NCBI GenBank assembly: GCA_017428385.1
Contig: JAFRQX010000019.1
Location: 124,001-188,000, forward strand
Length of the DNA: 64,000 nucleotides
DNA from: Clostridia bacterium
GTDB lineage: Bacteria; Bacillota; Clostridia; Christensenellales; Aristaeellaceae
Direction: 5' to 3'
Shown here: positions 34,266-42,941 of the stretch, piece after piece
Position numbering within the stretch: the first letter of the stretch is position 1
How the letters are laid out: each line of letters begins with the position of its first letter
Made by a program: the position numbers and the translations under genes
The notes under the pieces: model-generated
Databases searched by the model: none
What the model saw: only the letters and a program-made list of their open reading frames with translations
Told to the model about the DNA's origin: nothing

Positions 34266-36563
34266 ATGAAGAGAGGGTTTCAGTTTACACTTATTGCCAT
34301 GCTGGCAGTGCTGGCAGTTGTTTTTTGTACACTGTACATTTCGGGTAATCAGGATAAAGACCGAAAGATTGATTCTCTCTCGGCAAGTATAGATTCACTC
34401 TCTCAGAATGTCAGGAAACTGGAATCTGACATTTTGCTTCGTGATACCGAAATTGAAAGCCTGAACAGTGATCTCCAGTCAAAAACTGAGCAGATCCAGT
34501 CTCTTGAAGCAGCATCAATCGAAGCCGACGCCCTTCTTTCAGACAGGAACCTTCAGCTCCAGCAATATGAAACCGACCTTGCGGACAGGCAAAACCGGAT
34601 TAATGAATATGTCGTTCAGGTTTCCGACCTGAACAGTCAGATTGATTCCCTGTCAGCAAACAGCAAAGAGCAGGCTTCCGCAATACAGTCACTGACAAAT
34701 GAAACAGCACAGAAAGCCACCCTGATCGATTCATTGCAGGCTGACATTGCTGAAAAAGAGCAGCAGATTGTGTTGCTCAGTGACGAAGTGACAGAGAAAA
34801 AGGCCGACATCCTCTCGCTCACATCCGCAACAGACTCTCAGGAAAGCCTTATCAGCGAACTGCGGGCAGAACTGGATAAAAAAGCCGAACAGATCAACGC
34901 ACTGAACAGCGATATTCAGGAAAAGGATAAACAGATTCTGGCTCTTGATCATGCCGTCAATGAAAAATCAACCGGGATTGAATCTCTTGTGTCCGCCGGA
35001 GAAGAAAAAGATGCACGGATCAGCGAACTCGAATCTTCCCTTCAGGAAAAAGCCAATCAGGTCAACGTGCTGAACACCGATAGGTCATCGTATGAGACGC
35101 GGATCAGGTCACTGGAAGATGAGCTCACAGAACAAAAAGCATCATATGATACGCTGCTCACTGAAAACGGCAGTATGAACTCCAGAATCACATCACTGGA
35201 AACTGATCTGGAAGAGAAAAAAGCCCTGATAGACTCCCTGAATGCAGCCCTGGCAGAAAAAGAACAACAGATCAGCGCAATGGTTGACAGCGCAACGGAT
35301 AATCAATCCAGCCATGATTCCCTGTCTTCAGAAAACCCAGCTCAGCAAACCTCCCCCTCTTCCGTTGAAACCGCAGCCGAAGAGAATGCTCCCCTGATTG
35401 AATCACTGAATGCTCTCATCGCTGAAAAAGAGCAGCAGATCAAGGCGTTGGAAAATGACATCACTGAAAAAGACGCGCTCATTGAATCCATCACAGCCGA
35501 CAGCAGTAACAAAGACAACAGAATTACAACACTGGAGGCTGATGCTTCCGGTAAAGATTCTCTGATTCTGGAACTGACTGCCAAAGTCGACGAAAAAGAT
35601 TCCCGGATCGACGAGCTTACAGAGACCATCTCCGGATTAATGAATACTGCTGACGCTGTCGGCACTGATGAAGGATCCGCAGTGCCTGAAGCGGCCGCTG
35701 CCGTTAAAGCAGAATCCCTCAGTGAAGAAACTCCGGATCATTCCGAAGAACTGAAAGCACTGAAATCCGAAATTGAGAACAAATCCCTTATGATTTTCTC
35801 CCTCAATTCCAGCATCACTGAAAAAGACAATCAGATCCAGACGCTTAATAATGATCTGGAAGAAAAAAACAATCAGATAGAAAAACTGCAGACTGCACTC
35901 TCCGGGAAAAGCACAGAGGCTGAAGAGCTCGCTGCCATCGTAGCTGATCAGGAGACAAACCTGTCGGATCTGACACAACAGATTGAATCACTGAGCACAG
36001 ATCTTTCTTTCCGTGCTGAGCAGATCAGCAGTCTTGAAAATGATCTCTCTGATAAGGTGAAGATCATTGAATCGCTGCAGGCTGAGATAACTGAAAAAGC
36101 ACAGCAGATCGACTCCTTCGCCGCAGCTTCCGCAGCCCAGGCTGAGGAAGATAAAAAGGAGCAGGAAGCCAAGGCATTGTCTGATGAAAACGCATCGCTT
36201 CAGGAAAAACTGGCAGTATATGAAAAACGGATTGATGAACTGCAGAATCTTTATATCAATACTTTCGTTTCTTCGTCCGGAAATTCCCTGTCCCTGTCCG
36301 GCAGCGATGACGTGATTGTGGTCAAGAGGTTCAGGATCAGAGACAAAAACAATCCGAATGTTCATAAAAAGCCCAATTTCTCTTCCCGGGTAATTGGCTA
36401 TGCCAAAGCTTCCACGGAATATGAAGTCCTGGATGTTTCAGATAACGGCTGGTATCAGATCCGGCTGGAAAACGGAAAAACCGGCTGGATTCACCCGAAT
36501 GCAGGCACATTGAACACTTTTGAATTCAATTTCGATCAGACAGGGACATCTTCTGTGCCTTAA
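34266..36563 (+). CDS. Membrane-anchored coiled-coil rod protein with C-terminal SH3b domain
   Basis: A 765-residue protein. Residues 8-25 are a single hydrophobic segment (LIAMLAVLAVVFCTLYI), a signal anchor. From residue 30 to about 620 it is built almost entirely of consecutive 14-residue units of the type EKxxQIxxLxxDIx, in three blocks of about 22, 6 and 8 units, separated by two Ser/Pro/Ala/Glu-rich linkers (around residues 345-375 and 465-500). This predicts a long extracytoplasmic coiled-coil rod. Residues 688-750 form a bacterial SH3 domain (KRFRIRDKNNPNVHKKPNFS, then GWYQIRLENGKTGWI), a domain that often binds the cell wall. No enzyme domain is visible. The family is not recognised. 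Confidence 0.82.
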   Translation: MKRGFQFTLIAMLAVLAVVFCTLYISGNQDKDRKIDSLSASIDSLSQNVRKLESDILLRDTEIESLNSDLQSKTEQIQSLEAASIEADALLSDRNLQLQQYETDLADRQNRINEYVVQVSDLNSQIDSLSANSKEQASAIQSLTNETAQKATLIDSLQADIAEKEQQIVLLSDEVTEKKADILSLTSATDSQESLISELRAELDKKAEQINALNSDIQEKDKQILALDHAVNEKSTGIESLVSAGEEKDARISELESSLQEKANQVNVLNTDRSSYETRIRSLEDELTEQKASYDTLLTENGSMNSRITSLETDLEEKKALIDSLNAALAEKEQQISAMVDSATDNQSSHDSLSSENPAQQTSPSSVETAAEENAPLIESLNALIAEKEQQIKALENDITEKDALIESITADSSNKDNRITTLEADASGKDSLILELTAKVDEKDSRIDELTETISGLMNTADAVGTDEGSAVPEAAAAVKAESLSEETPDHSEELKALKSEIENKSLMIFSLNSSITEKDNQIQTLNNDLEEKNNQIEKLQTALSGKSTEAEELAAIVADQETNLSDLTQQIESLSTDLSFRAEQISSLENDLSDKVKIIESLQAEITEKAQQIDSFAAASAAQAEEDKKEQEAKALSDENASLQEKLAVYEKRIDELQNLYINTFVSSSGNSLSLSGSDDVIVVKRFRIRDKNNPNVHKKPNFSSRVIGYAKASTEYEVLDVSDNGWYQIRLENGKTGWIHPNAGTLNTFEFNFDQTGTSSVP

Positions 36564-36599
36564 TATTGGGGGCATATTCTTAAAAACCGTTCACAAACA

Positions 36600-36630
36600 A
36601 AAAAACGGCGTATATTATACGCCGTTTTTT
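36600..36630. terminator. Bidirectional terminator shared by the rod protein gene and tRNA-Leu
   Basis: A 14-bp stem (AAAAAACGGCGTAT at 36600-36613 with ATACGCCGTTTTTT at 36617-36630) with a 3-base loop. The A and T tracts on its flanks serve as U-tracts for transcripts from both sides: the plus-strand rod gene and the minus-strand tRNA. Confidence 0.9.
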
Positions 36631-36631
36631 G

Positions 36632-36713
36632 TGCGGTTGGCGGGACTCGAACCCGCACGCTTTATGGGCAGGGGATTTTAAGTCCCCGGTGTCTGCCATT
36701 CCACCACAACCGC
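36632..36713 (-). tRNA. tRNA-Leu (UAA anticodon)
   Basis: An 82-base tRNA. The 7-bp acceptor stem pairs GCGGTTG (36713-36707) with CAACCGC, with discriminator A at 36632. The anticodon loop CTTAAAA gives anticodon UAA, the T-arm carries GGTTCGAGTCC, and a variable arm of class II type fits leucine. CCA is not encoded. It has its own promoter and is followed directly by the bidirectional terminator. Confidence 0.95.
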
Positions 36714-36722
36714 ATTGCAGAT

Positions 36723-36752
36723 AGTATACCATTCGACAGAAAAGAGCGTCAA
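36723..36752 (-). promoter_or_regulatory. Promoter of tRNA-Leu
   Basis: On the minus strand TTGACG (36752-36747) and TATACT (36728-36723) are 18 bases apart; TGG precedes the -10 box, making it an extended -10. It starts 15 bases after the rsmG stop codon. Confidence 0.75.
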
Positions 36753-36767
36753 GCAATTCTGTCCTTT

Positions 36768-37487
36768 TTACAGACCCAGCGGTTTACTTTTCGGAGTACC
36801 TGCTTTTCGTGGATAGGTTGAAGCAGTATGCTGAACCTTTCTGACCGGCAGGATCATGTGTTCCCATTCCCGTCCGTATACATTGCCCTCCACCGGCATT
36901 TCAATCCGGCCTCCAAGCAAATGTGCAGCCTTTCTTCCGCTTTCCAGCTCATTTTTAAGCGCAGGTCCTTTCCAGCAGAGCGCGCATCCTTCCACAGCCA
37001 CATATGGGAGCAGATACTCGCACAGAACATTCAGCGGCGCCACCGCACGTGCTGCAGCGATATCAAATTGTTCCCTGAGTTCTTTTTTCCTGGCCCCATC
37101 CTCAGCCCTGTCATGGACAAGGGTAATATTCTTCAGTCCGCTTTCCTCCCCCACAGCTTCCAGAAAAGACAGTCTCTTCTGCTGTGAATCCAGGAGCGTC
37201 ACCTTCATTTCAGGGCAGGCCATCGCCAGTACCATGCCCGGAAAACCCGCGCCGGTACCGACATCAATCAGTTTTTCATCACCTCTGATGAGACCGGTTT
37301 TGAGTACAATCAAACTGTCAATAAAGTGTTTATCAACAGTTTCCTCATCATCAGTCACAGCCGTCAGATCCATCCTGTTGTTCCATTCATGAAGCAGATC
37401 AAGATACAGGTACAGTTTTTCAGGAAGATCTGCCCCGAACGGCACTCCATTCAGTTCAAGCCGCGTTTTGATTTCATTGCTATTCAT
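36768..37487 (-). CDS. rsmG: 16S rRNA (guanine-N7)-methyltransferase RsmG
   Basis: A 239-residue SAM-dependent methyltransferase that modifies G527 of 16S rRNA. The SAM-binding motif is LIDVGTGAGFPGMVLA, and the family signatures KHFIDSL and ARAVAPLNVLCEYLLP are present. It is the last gene of the priA superoperon, 4 bases after the YdcF-like gene. In many bacteria rsmG is next to mnmG; mnmG is not here. Confidence 0.96.
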   Translation of the reverse strand: MNSNEIKTRLELNGVPFGADLPEKLYLYLDLLHEWNNRMDLTAVTDDEETVDKHFIDSLIVLKTGLIRGDEKLIDVGTGAGFPGMVLAMACPEMKVTLLDSQQKRLSFLEAVGEESGLKNITLVHDRAEDGARKKELREQFDIAAARAVAPLNVLCEYLLPYVAVEGCALCWKGPALKNELESGRKAAHLLGGRIEMPVEGNVYGREWEHMILPVRKVQHTASTYPRKAGTPKSKPLGL

Positions 37488-37491
37488 ACAC

Positions 37492-38124
37492 TTACTCCAG
37501 CGGAAGATGCAGATACTTTACAGCCCAGTATTTACACCATGACAGCGCTTCCCTTGCATGATTTTTCAGCCAGTATTCAGGTTTGCACGGACTGCCAAGT
37601 CCGCATGCTTCATAACCAAGATCCTTTGCCAATGCAAGTGCGCGCGGGACGTGATAGTCGCTTGTCACAATCAGGACCTTCCGGACAGCCTGAATATCTT
37701 TCAGGAGCGCCGCAGCATTTTTCAGGTTCTGGTTCGTGTTGAAAGATTCCGGATCCATAAGGATATCTGTTTCCGGGATCCCTTTCTCCATCAGGTACTT
37801 TTTCATTGCTTCCGCTTCAGGAACCGGCTCATCCCTGCCCTGCGCACCGCAGACAACAACAGGTACCGCTTTACGGCTGTAGGCTTCATATGCTGCGTCA
37901 AGCCTCCAGCTGAGCTGTACATTAGGCGTTCCGTCCTTTTTAACCTGTGCACCCAGTACAATGATAGCATCATAACTGTCCTTTTCCTGCACAGTTGTCT
38001 GCACACTCCTTTCATTGATGCAAACATATCCGATAATGCCCGTATAAACCACCACAGCCAGTGTAACAAGCAGAATGATGATTCTGGCCGGCAGTGGCAG
38101 CAGGTGCTTTCTTTTCCCTTTCAT
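37492..38124 (-). CDS. YdcF/SanA-family membrane protein (DUF218)
   Basis: A 210-residue protein with an N-terminal membrane segment (RIIILLVTLAVVVYTGIIGYV) and a DUF218 domain outside (YDAIIVLGAQVKKDGTP, then SFNTNQNLKNAAALL and VLIVTSDYHVPRA). Members are linked with envelope integrity and vancomycin sensitivity (SanA) but have no proven enzymatic role. It lies between radC-like and rsmG with gaps of 3-4 bases. Confidence 0.9.
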   Translation of the reverse strand: MKGKRKHLLPLPARIIILLVTLAVVVYTGIIGYVCINERSVQTTVQEKDSYDAIIVLGAQVKKDGTPNVQLSWRLDAAYEAYSRKAVPVVVCGAQGRDEPVPEAEAMKKYLMEKGIPETDILMDPESFNTNQNLKNAAALLKDIQAVRKVLIVTSDYHVPRALALAKDLGYEACGLGSPCKPEYWLKNHAREALSWCKYWAVKYLHLPLE

Positions 38125-38127
38125 TCT

Positions 38128-38829
38128 TTACCTACCCTTTATTCTGTAATCAATATCTCCATGCTGGATCATACTGTATGTCCTGTCTCCTGCCACAATG
38201 ATATGATCAAGCACCAGAATGCCAACACCATTCAGCAGTCTTTGCAGCTGAATAGTGGAAGATATATCCTCCGGAGAAGGAGCGCATGTTCCTCCCGGAT
38301 GATTGTGACACAGCAGAACACTGTGTGCATTATAGTTCAGCGCTGTTTCCATAACCATTCTTGGATAGGCTGAAACCTCGCTTAATGATCCTTCAGAAAT
38401 CTTGCGCCGGCCCAGAACATTGCATTTGGCATTCAGGGAGATGACATAAAATCGTTCTGTACGTTCTCCGGCAAGAATGGAAAGGCAGTAATTCTCTGCC
38501 TCCCTGCTGTTTCCGATTTTCTGCGGTTCTGTCATGGCACACCTGTGCCATACTCTGGTCAGAGGGACAACCATGCTGATCAGGGTTGCCTGCTGTTCTC
38601 CGATACCTTTTACCTGCATCAGCTGTTCCGGCCTTGCTTCCAGAACACCTTTCAGACTGCCGAACTGATCAAGCAGTTCATGAGCCAGCGGATTGGTATC
38701 CCCCCTGGTTTTGGAGTAAAAAAGAAGAAGCTCAAGGATCTGATGATCTTCAAAATTCTCAAATCCTTTGTCGTGAATAAAACGCTCTCTCATCCGTTCC
38801 CGATGTCCGGCATGAATGTTGTCCTCCAT
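38128..38829 (-). CDS. RadC family JAMM-domain protein
   Basis: A 233-residue protein with an N-terminal helix-hairpin-helix region (LMQVKGIGEQQATLI) and a C-terminal JAMM/MPN+ metal site HNHPGGTCAPSPED. ATG 38829 follows GGGAGGGAG and lies 2 bases after the dehydrogenase stop; the longer frame to 38868 overlaps that gene. Despite the name, RadC is not shown to be a repair protein. Function is uncertain. Confidence 0.93.
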   Translation of the reverse strand: MEDNIHAGHRERMRERFIHDKGFENFEDHQILELLLFYSKTRGDTNPLAHELLDQFGSLKGVLEARPEQLMQVKGIGEQQATLISMVVPLTRVWHRCAMTEPQKIGNSREAENYCLSILAGERTERFYVISLNAKCNVLGRRKISEGSLSEVSAYPRMVMETALNYNAHSVLLCHNHPGGTCAPSPEDISSTIQLQRLLNGVGILVLDHIIVAGDRTYSMIQHGDIDYRIKGR

Positions 38830-38831
38830 CT

Positions 38832-39968
38832 TTACTCCCTCCCGTAGTATCTCCAGATATCGAGGCACGCCTGTTTTTCATTGTCCCTGAGCGGGATCAT
38901 AGACCTGCGGTAGATTAATTTGATTTCTTCCTTTGTCATTTTCACCGGATGATTGTTCAGCCGTTCTGTGTTGACAGATCCCGCCAGTTCCTCCAAAACA
39001 GCTTCATCAGGCACAGGCGGAATCTGCATTTCCAGATCATACAGGATACCCTTCAGCAGTTTGGGACCCATCCTGATGTCTCCCAGGCGCATCTTCGTAC
39101 TCAGATCTTTCAGTATACCCTGCATCTCATCCTTTTCCTGCATTGATTCCCAGAGTACGGGAAGCGTCAGAAAACAGGCGTGTCCATGCGCCAGCCCCAT
39201 TTTCTTGGTAAGCATATAAGACATGGCATGCGCTGCTGTTGTACGGGTAATCTGAATAGCTTTACCGCTCTGATAGCTTGCGTCCAGCATCTCTTCGGCC
39301 GCATGCGGGTCGCCTTCAAGATAAGCTTTCAGGTTGTCCAGCACACCGATAACAGCCAGATACGCATGCACTTTGCTGTCTTCGTTCGATCCGCGGCTCC
39401 AGTAGCTTTCTATTCCCTGCGACAGTGCGTCAAGGGCACAGGACTTTTTGTGATACAGCGGCAGTGAATCCAGCAGGGATGCATCCAGAACCACTCCGTC
39501 CGGACGGAGTGATCTGTGATTCAGGCTCACTTTGGATCCATCAACATACACTACAGCAATCTGGGTCGCTTCGGAACCAGTGCCTGCGGTACCCGGTACG
39601 GCAATATGAGGGCAGCTGACGTTTCCTTCCAGTCTGCTGCTGATCACATCACCCTCGTCTTTGGCATTCAGCCGGGCTTTGATCGCTTTAGCTGTATCAA
39701 TGCTGGATCCGCCTCCGATAGAAATCAGTCCGTCACAGTGTTCCCGGGTATACAGCTTGGCCCCTTCTTCACTGTCTTTCAGATCCGGATTGGAATGAAA
39801 TCCGGTATATAAAGGTGCTGACAGAAGCCAGGGGTTTTTCTTCAGCAGGGTCCCGGTCAGCGGTTCCATACCGACAATAAGCGGTTTCCGGATACCCAGC
39901 TTCTGGCATAATTCCGGCAGTCTTTTCAGGCTTTCCCTGCCCCTGATTACTTTCTGATAATCGTTCAT
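38832..39968 (-). CDS. Iron-containing alcohol dehydrogenase
   Basis: A 378-residue group III dehydrogenase. The NAD-binding region GLISIGGGSSIDTAKAIK is seen, and the metal ligands are in ALDALSQGIESYW, TAAHAMSYML and GLAHGHACFLTL. ATG 39968 follows GGAGGCG by 7 bases. The substrate is unknown (alcohol, glycerol or polyol are possible). It is inserted between mnmE and radC-like in a translation-related operon, which is an unusual place. Confidence 0.92.
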   Translation of the reverse strand: MNDYQKVIRGRESLKRLPELCQKLGIRKPLIVGMEPLTGTLLKKNPWLLSAPLYTGFHSNPDLKDSEEGAKLYTREHCDGLISIGGGSSIDTAKAIKARLNAKDEGDVISSRLEGNVSCPHIAVPGTAGTGSEATQIAVVYVDGSKVSLNHRSLRPDGVVLDASLLDSLPLYHKKSCALDALSQGIESYWSRGSNEDSKVHAYLAVIGVLDNLKAYLEGDPHAAEEMLDASYQSGKAIQITRTTAAHAMSYMLTKKMGLAHGHACFLTLPVLWESMQEKDEMQGILKDLSTKMRLGDIRMGPKLLKGILYDLEMQIPPVPDEAVLEELAGSVNTERLNNHPVKMTKEEIKLIYRRSMIPLRDNEKQACLDIWRYYGRE

Positions 39969-39990
39969 AGAGGTTCGCCTCCGGTCTTTT

Positions 39991-41349
39991 TCATTTTCCG
40001 ACACAGAATTGTGAAAAAACCCTGTCCAGCAGTTTCTCATCGGCGCTGTCTCCGGTAATCTCGCTTAATGCAGCCTGTGCTGCCTGCAGATCCGTAGCAG
40101 CCATATCGGGAGTATAGAATACCAGCGTCTTTTCTGCATCTTTCAGATGGCTGACAGCACGTCTGACAGCATCCAGATGTCTCGGTTGTGTGACAGCCTG
40201 CTGATCCGACACCTGGACATAACCTGCCAGGAAATCTCTCAGAGGCCGCAGGCTCTCCTGATCCAGCGCTGACACCGTCATACAGACCATATCCTGACGA
40301 ATGTTATGGATATCCGCCTCTGTTGTTTTTTGCGGAAGATCCGTCTTGTTGATTACAACAGCACCTTCTCCCGCAAAACTTTTCAACAGTTCAAGATCCT
40401 CCGATGCAAGCGGTTGAGAACCATCCAGAATCAGCAGGGACGCGTCCGCTTCCCTTCTGGCCTTCTCGCTTCTTTCCACACCGATCTTTTCCACAGGATC
40501 GTCTGTTTCATGAATACCGGCCGTATCTGTCAGCTGGACCCTGAATCCATTCAGTGTCATTTCTCCCTGAACGGTATCTCTCGTTGTGCCGGGAATACTG
40601 GTTACAATTGCCCTGTCTTCACCAAGCAGGGCATTCAGAAGGCTGCTTTTCCCAACATTCGGACGCCCGATCAGGGCAACCTGAAGTCCCTGGTAGATCA
40701 GCCGGGATGCATGCTCATCCATCGCTTTTTCCAGTCCGTCTATGAGTTTTCTCAAACCTTCCTTCAGTGACCCGGCGCCCTCTTCATCGGAGATTTCTTC
40801 CGGATAGTCGATGCAGGCTGCAAGTCCCGCCTGCAATCCATATAATTCATCTGAAAACTTCCTTACAAAGGAAGCGGCGCCGCCGTTCATCTGTCTTACA
40901 GCAGCCTTGTGCTCCTGCTCTCCACGGGCGGAAATCAATTCCATTACTGATTCCGCCTGACTCAGGTCCACGCGTCCGTTCAGGAAAGCCCTGCGTGTGA
41001 ATTCACCGGCTTCCGCCAGCCTTGCGCCTTCTTTCAGGCATAGTTCCAGTGCCTTATTGATTACATAGCGGCCGCCATGCAGCTGTATTTCAGCCACGTC
41101 TTCCCGTGTATAACTCCTGGGTGCCTTCATGATAACGGCCATGCACTCATCGATGATCTGTTCACCGTCAGTCAGATGACCGTAAACAAGTCTGTGTGAC
41201 TCAGGAAGATCCTGGTTGGTCCCTGCCGGCCTGAAGACCCGCATCAGGACAGCCGCCGCGTCGGGGCCGCTCATGCGTATTATACCGATGCCGCCTGTTC
41301 CGGGTGCTGTGGCAATCGCAGCAATGGTATCATGCAAGCTCATTGTCAT
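39991..41349 (-). CDS. mnmE: tRNA uridine-5-carboxymethylaminomethyl(34) GTPase MnmE
   Basis: A 452-residue GTPase that with MnmG modifies wobble uridine 34. The N-terminal tetrahydrofolate-binding domain starts LHDTIAAIATAPGTGG; the G domain has GRPNVGKSSLLNALLGED and IPGTTRDT; the C-terminus ends FCVGK, the family's catalytic C-x-G-K motif. The start at 41349 overlaps the rpe stop in ATGA; ATG 41343 is an equal alternative. The partner mnmG is not in the window. Confidence 0.96.
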   Translation of the reverse strand: MTMSLHDTIAAIATAPGTGGIGIIRMSGPDAAAVLMRVFRPAGTNQDLPESHRLVYGHLTDGEQIIDECMAVIMKAPRSYTREDVAEIQLHGGRYVINKALELCLKEGARLAEAGEFTRRAFLNGRVDLSQAESVMELISARGEQEHKAAVRQMNGGAASFVRKFSDELYGLQAGLAACIDYPEEISDEEGAGSLKEGLRKLIDGLEKAMDEHASRLIYQGLQVALIGRPNVGKSSLLNALLGEDRAIVTSIPGTTRDTVQGEMTLNGFRVQLTDTAGIHETDDPVEKIGVERSEKARREADASLLILDGSQPLASEDLELLKSFAGEGAVVINKTDLPQKTTEADIHNIRQDMVCMTVSALDQESLRPLRDFLAGYVQVSDQQAVTQPRHLDAVRRAVSHLKDAEKTLVFYTPDMAATDLQAAQAALSEITGDSADEKLLDRVFSQFCVGK

Positions 41350-42017
41350 TCGTCCGCCATCCTGTCCTGCTGCTTTCCTGCAGGAATCCGGTGCAGCCTT
41401 CCGATACACGCTGCCATATCGGTGTTCCGGAAAAGAGCGGTTCCCATCACGGCAACGGTAAGTCCGTTGACAGCCAGCATTTCAATATTATCTTCCCTGA
41501 TTCCGCCGTCTGCTTCTATTTCTCCCGTATATCCCGAATCGCTCAGGCGCCGGATCTTGCCGATGACGCGTGCATCCAGTTTCTGTCCTCCAAAGCCGGG
41601 TTCAACTGTCATCATCAGTACGAGATCCGCCTGATCAATATACGGCTGAATCAGCTCAATATCTGTATTCGGTTTCAGCGCTATTCCGGCCATGCGTCCT
41701 CGATTCCTGATTTTTGTCAGCATTCCGGGGATATCCCCTTCTATTTCCGCATGAATCGTCAGGCAGGAGGCTCCCGCATCCAGGAATGCGTCCAGCAGCG
41801 TTTCCGGATGATCCATCATCAGATGAACGTCCAGCGGCAGATTGGTAACCTCACGCAGTCTGCGGACTGTATCAACAGAATACGCAAGATTTGGAACAAA
41901 ATGAGCATCCATAACATCCACATGGATCCAGTCACATCCGGCTTTTTCAGCTGCCCGGATGTCTTTTTCAAGATTCAGCGGATCCGCAGCCAGTATACTG
42001 GGCGCTATCTTAATCAT
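41346..42017 (-). CDS. rpe: Ribulose-phosphate 3-epimerase
   Basis: A 223-residue TIM-barrel enzyme interconverting ribulose-5-phosphate and xylulose-5-phosphate, feeding transketolase. Signatures are APSILAADPLNLEKDI, HVDVMDAHFVPN, HLMMDHPE and EADGGI, containing the metal ligands. GGAGGG precedes ATG 42017 by 5 bases. It overlaps rsgA by 8 bases, as in Bacillus. Confidence 0.96.
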   Translation of the reverse strand: MIKIAPSILAADPLNLEKDIRAAEKAGCDWIHVDVMDAHFVPNLAYSVDTVRRLREVTNLPLDVHLMMDHPETLLDAFLDAGASCLTIHAEIEGDIPGMLTKIRNRGRMAGIALKPNTDIELIQPYIDQADLVLMMTVEPGFGGQKLDARVIGKIRRLSDSGYTGEIEADGGIREDNIEMLAVNGLTVAVMGTALFRNTDMAACIGRLHRIPAGKQQDRMADE

Positions 42018-42936
42018 ATCTGTCCCTCCAAACTGTTTTAGCTTCTGCGAGCAGTTCCCTGTACCGTTCCAGTCTGCCTATGCTGATTTCACCGTTTTCC
42101 GCCGCTGCAGATACTGCGCATCCCGGTTCCCTGTCATGCAGGCACTCCCTGAATCTGCATTTCCCTTCATAAGCAGCAAATTCAGGATACCGGTTTTTCA
42201 GTTCTCCCGGATCCAGTGCATTTTCTGCTTCCAGCAGGTTAAATCCAGCTGTGTCCATGACGCGGATACCGTTTTTTTCAATCAGCTCCGTATGCCTTGT
42301 TGTGTTTTTCCCCCTGGCTATTTTCCTGGAGATTGTTCCTGTTTCCAGTTCCAGATCAAGCAGCGCATTCAGCGTGGTACTCTTTCCCGCACCGCTTTGA
42401 CCCGTAAAGCAGCACAGTTCAGAACCTGCCAGTGCTTTCCTGAGCTGCTCCAGCCCTTCTCCGGTTTTAGCGCTTATGGGAATCACCTGTATTCCGGTGG
42501 AATGGTACTCCGTTTTCATCTGTTCGGCCGTATCCGGGTTCAGATCACATTTATTAACCACCAGCAGAATTTCCATTCCCTGAGCATAGGCCCGTGATAT
42601 CTGCCGGTCCACAAGCAGCAGATCCGGTTCCGGAACAGGCGCTACCATGATCACCAGTTTTGTCACATTTGCGACCGGCGGACGGAGACACTCCGTTTTA
42701 CGCGGAAGGATTTCTTCCAGCCATCCGTGTTCTTCCCCCTGGCCCGGTGAAAACAGCACTTCGTCACCGACCATCGGCGAAATACCGTCCCGTCTGAATT
42801 TCTTCTTGCACCGCAGCGTATATTCCTTTTGTCCGCTGTCGCGAACCGTATAAAAGCTGCCGATCCCCCTGATCAGTGTACCGCTTTTCAGTGGCATTTC
42901 CGTTTCGTTTTTTTCTTTGATTTCGTTTCTGTTCAT
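42010..42936 (-). CDS. rsgA: Ribosome small-subunit-dependent GTPase A
   Basis: A 308-residue circularly permuted GTPase that checks late 30S maturation. An OB-fold N-terminus is followed by the permuted motifs: NKCDLN (G4) comes before GQSGAGKSTTLNALL (G1), and the zinc finger CRFRECLHDREPGC is near the C-terminus. It lies 5 bases after prkC in the canonical order. Confidence 0.96.
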   Translation of the reverse strand: MNRNEIKEKNETEMPLKSGTLIRGIGSFYTVRDSGQKEYTLRCKKKFRRDGISPMVGDEVLFSPGQGEEHGWLEEILPRKTECLRPPVANVTKLVIMVAPVPEPDLLLVDRQISRAYAQGMEILLVVNKCDLNPDTAEQMKTEYHSTGIQVIPISAKTGEGLEQLRKALAGSELCCFTGQSGAGKSTTLNALLDLELETGTISRKIARGKNTTRHTELIEKNGIRVMDTAGFNLLEAENALDPGELKNRYPEFAAYEGKCRFRECLHDREPGCAVSAAAENGEISIGRLERYRELLAEAKTVWRDRYD

Positions 42937-42941
42937 CTTTT

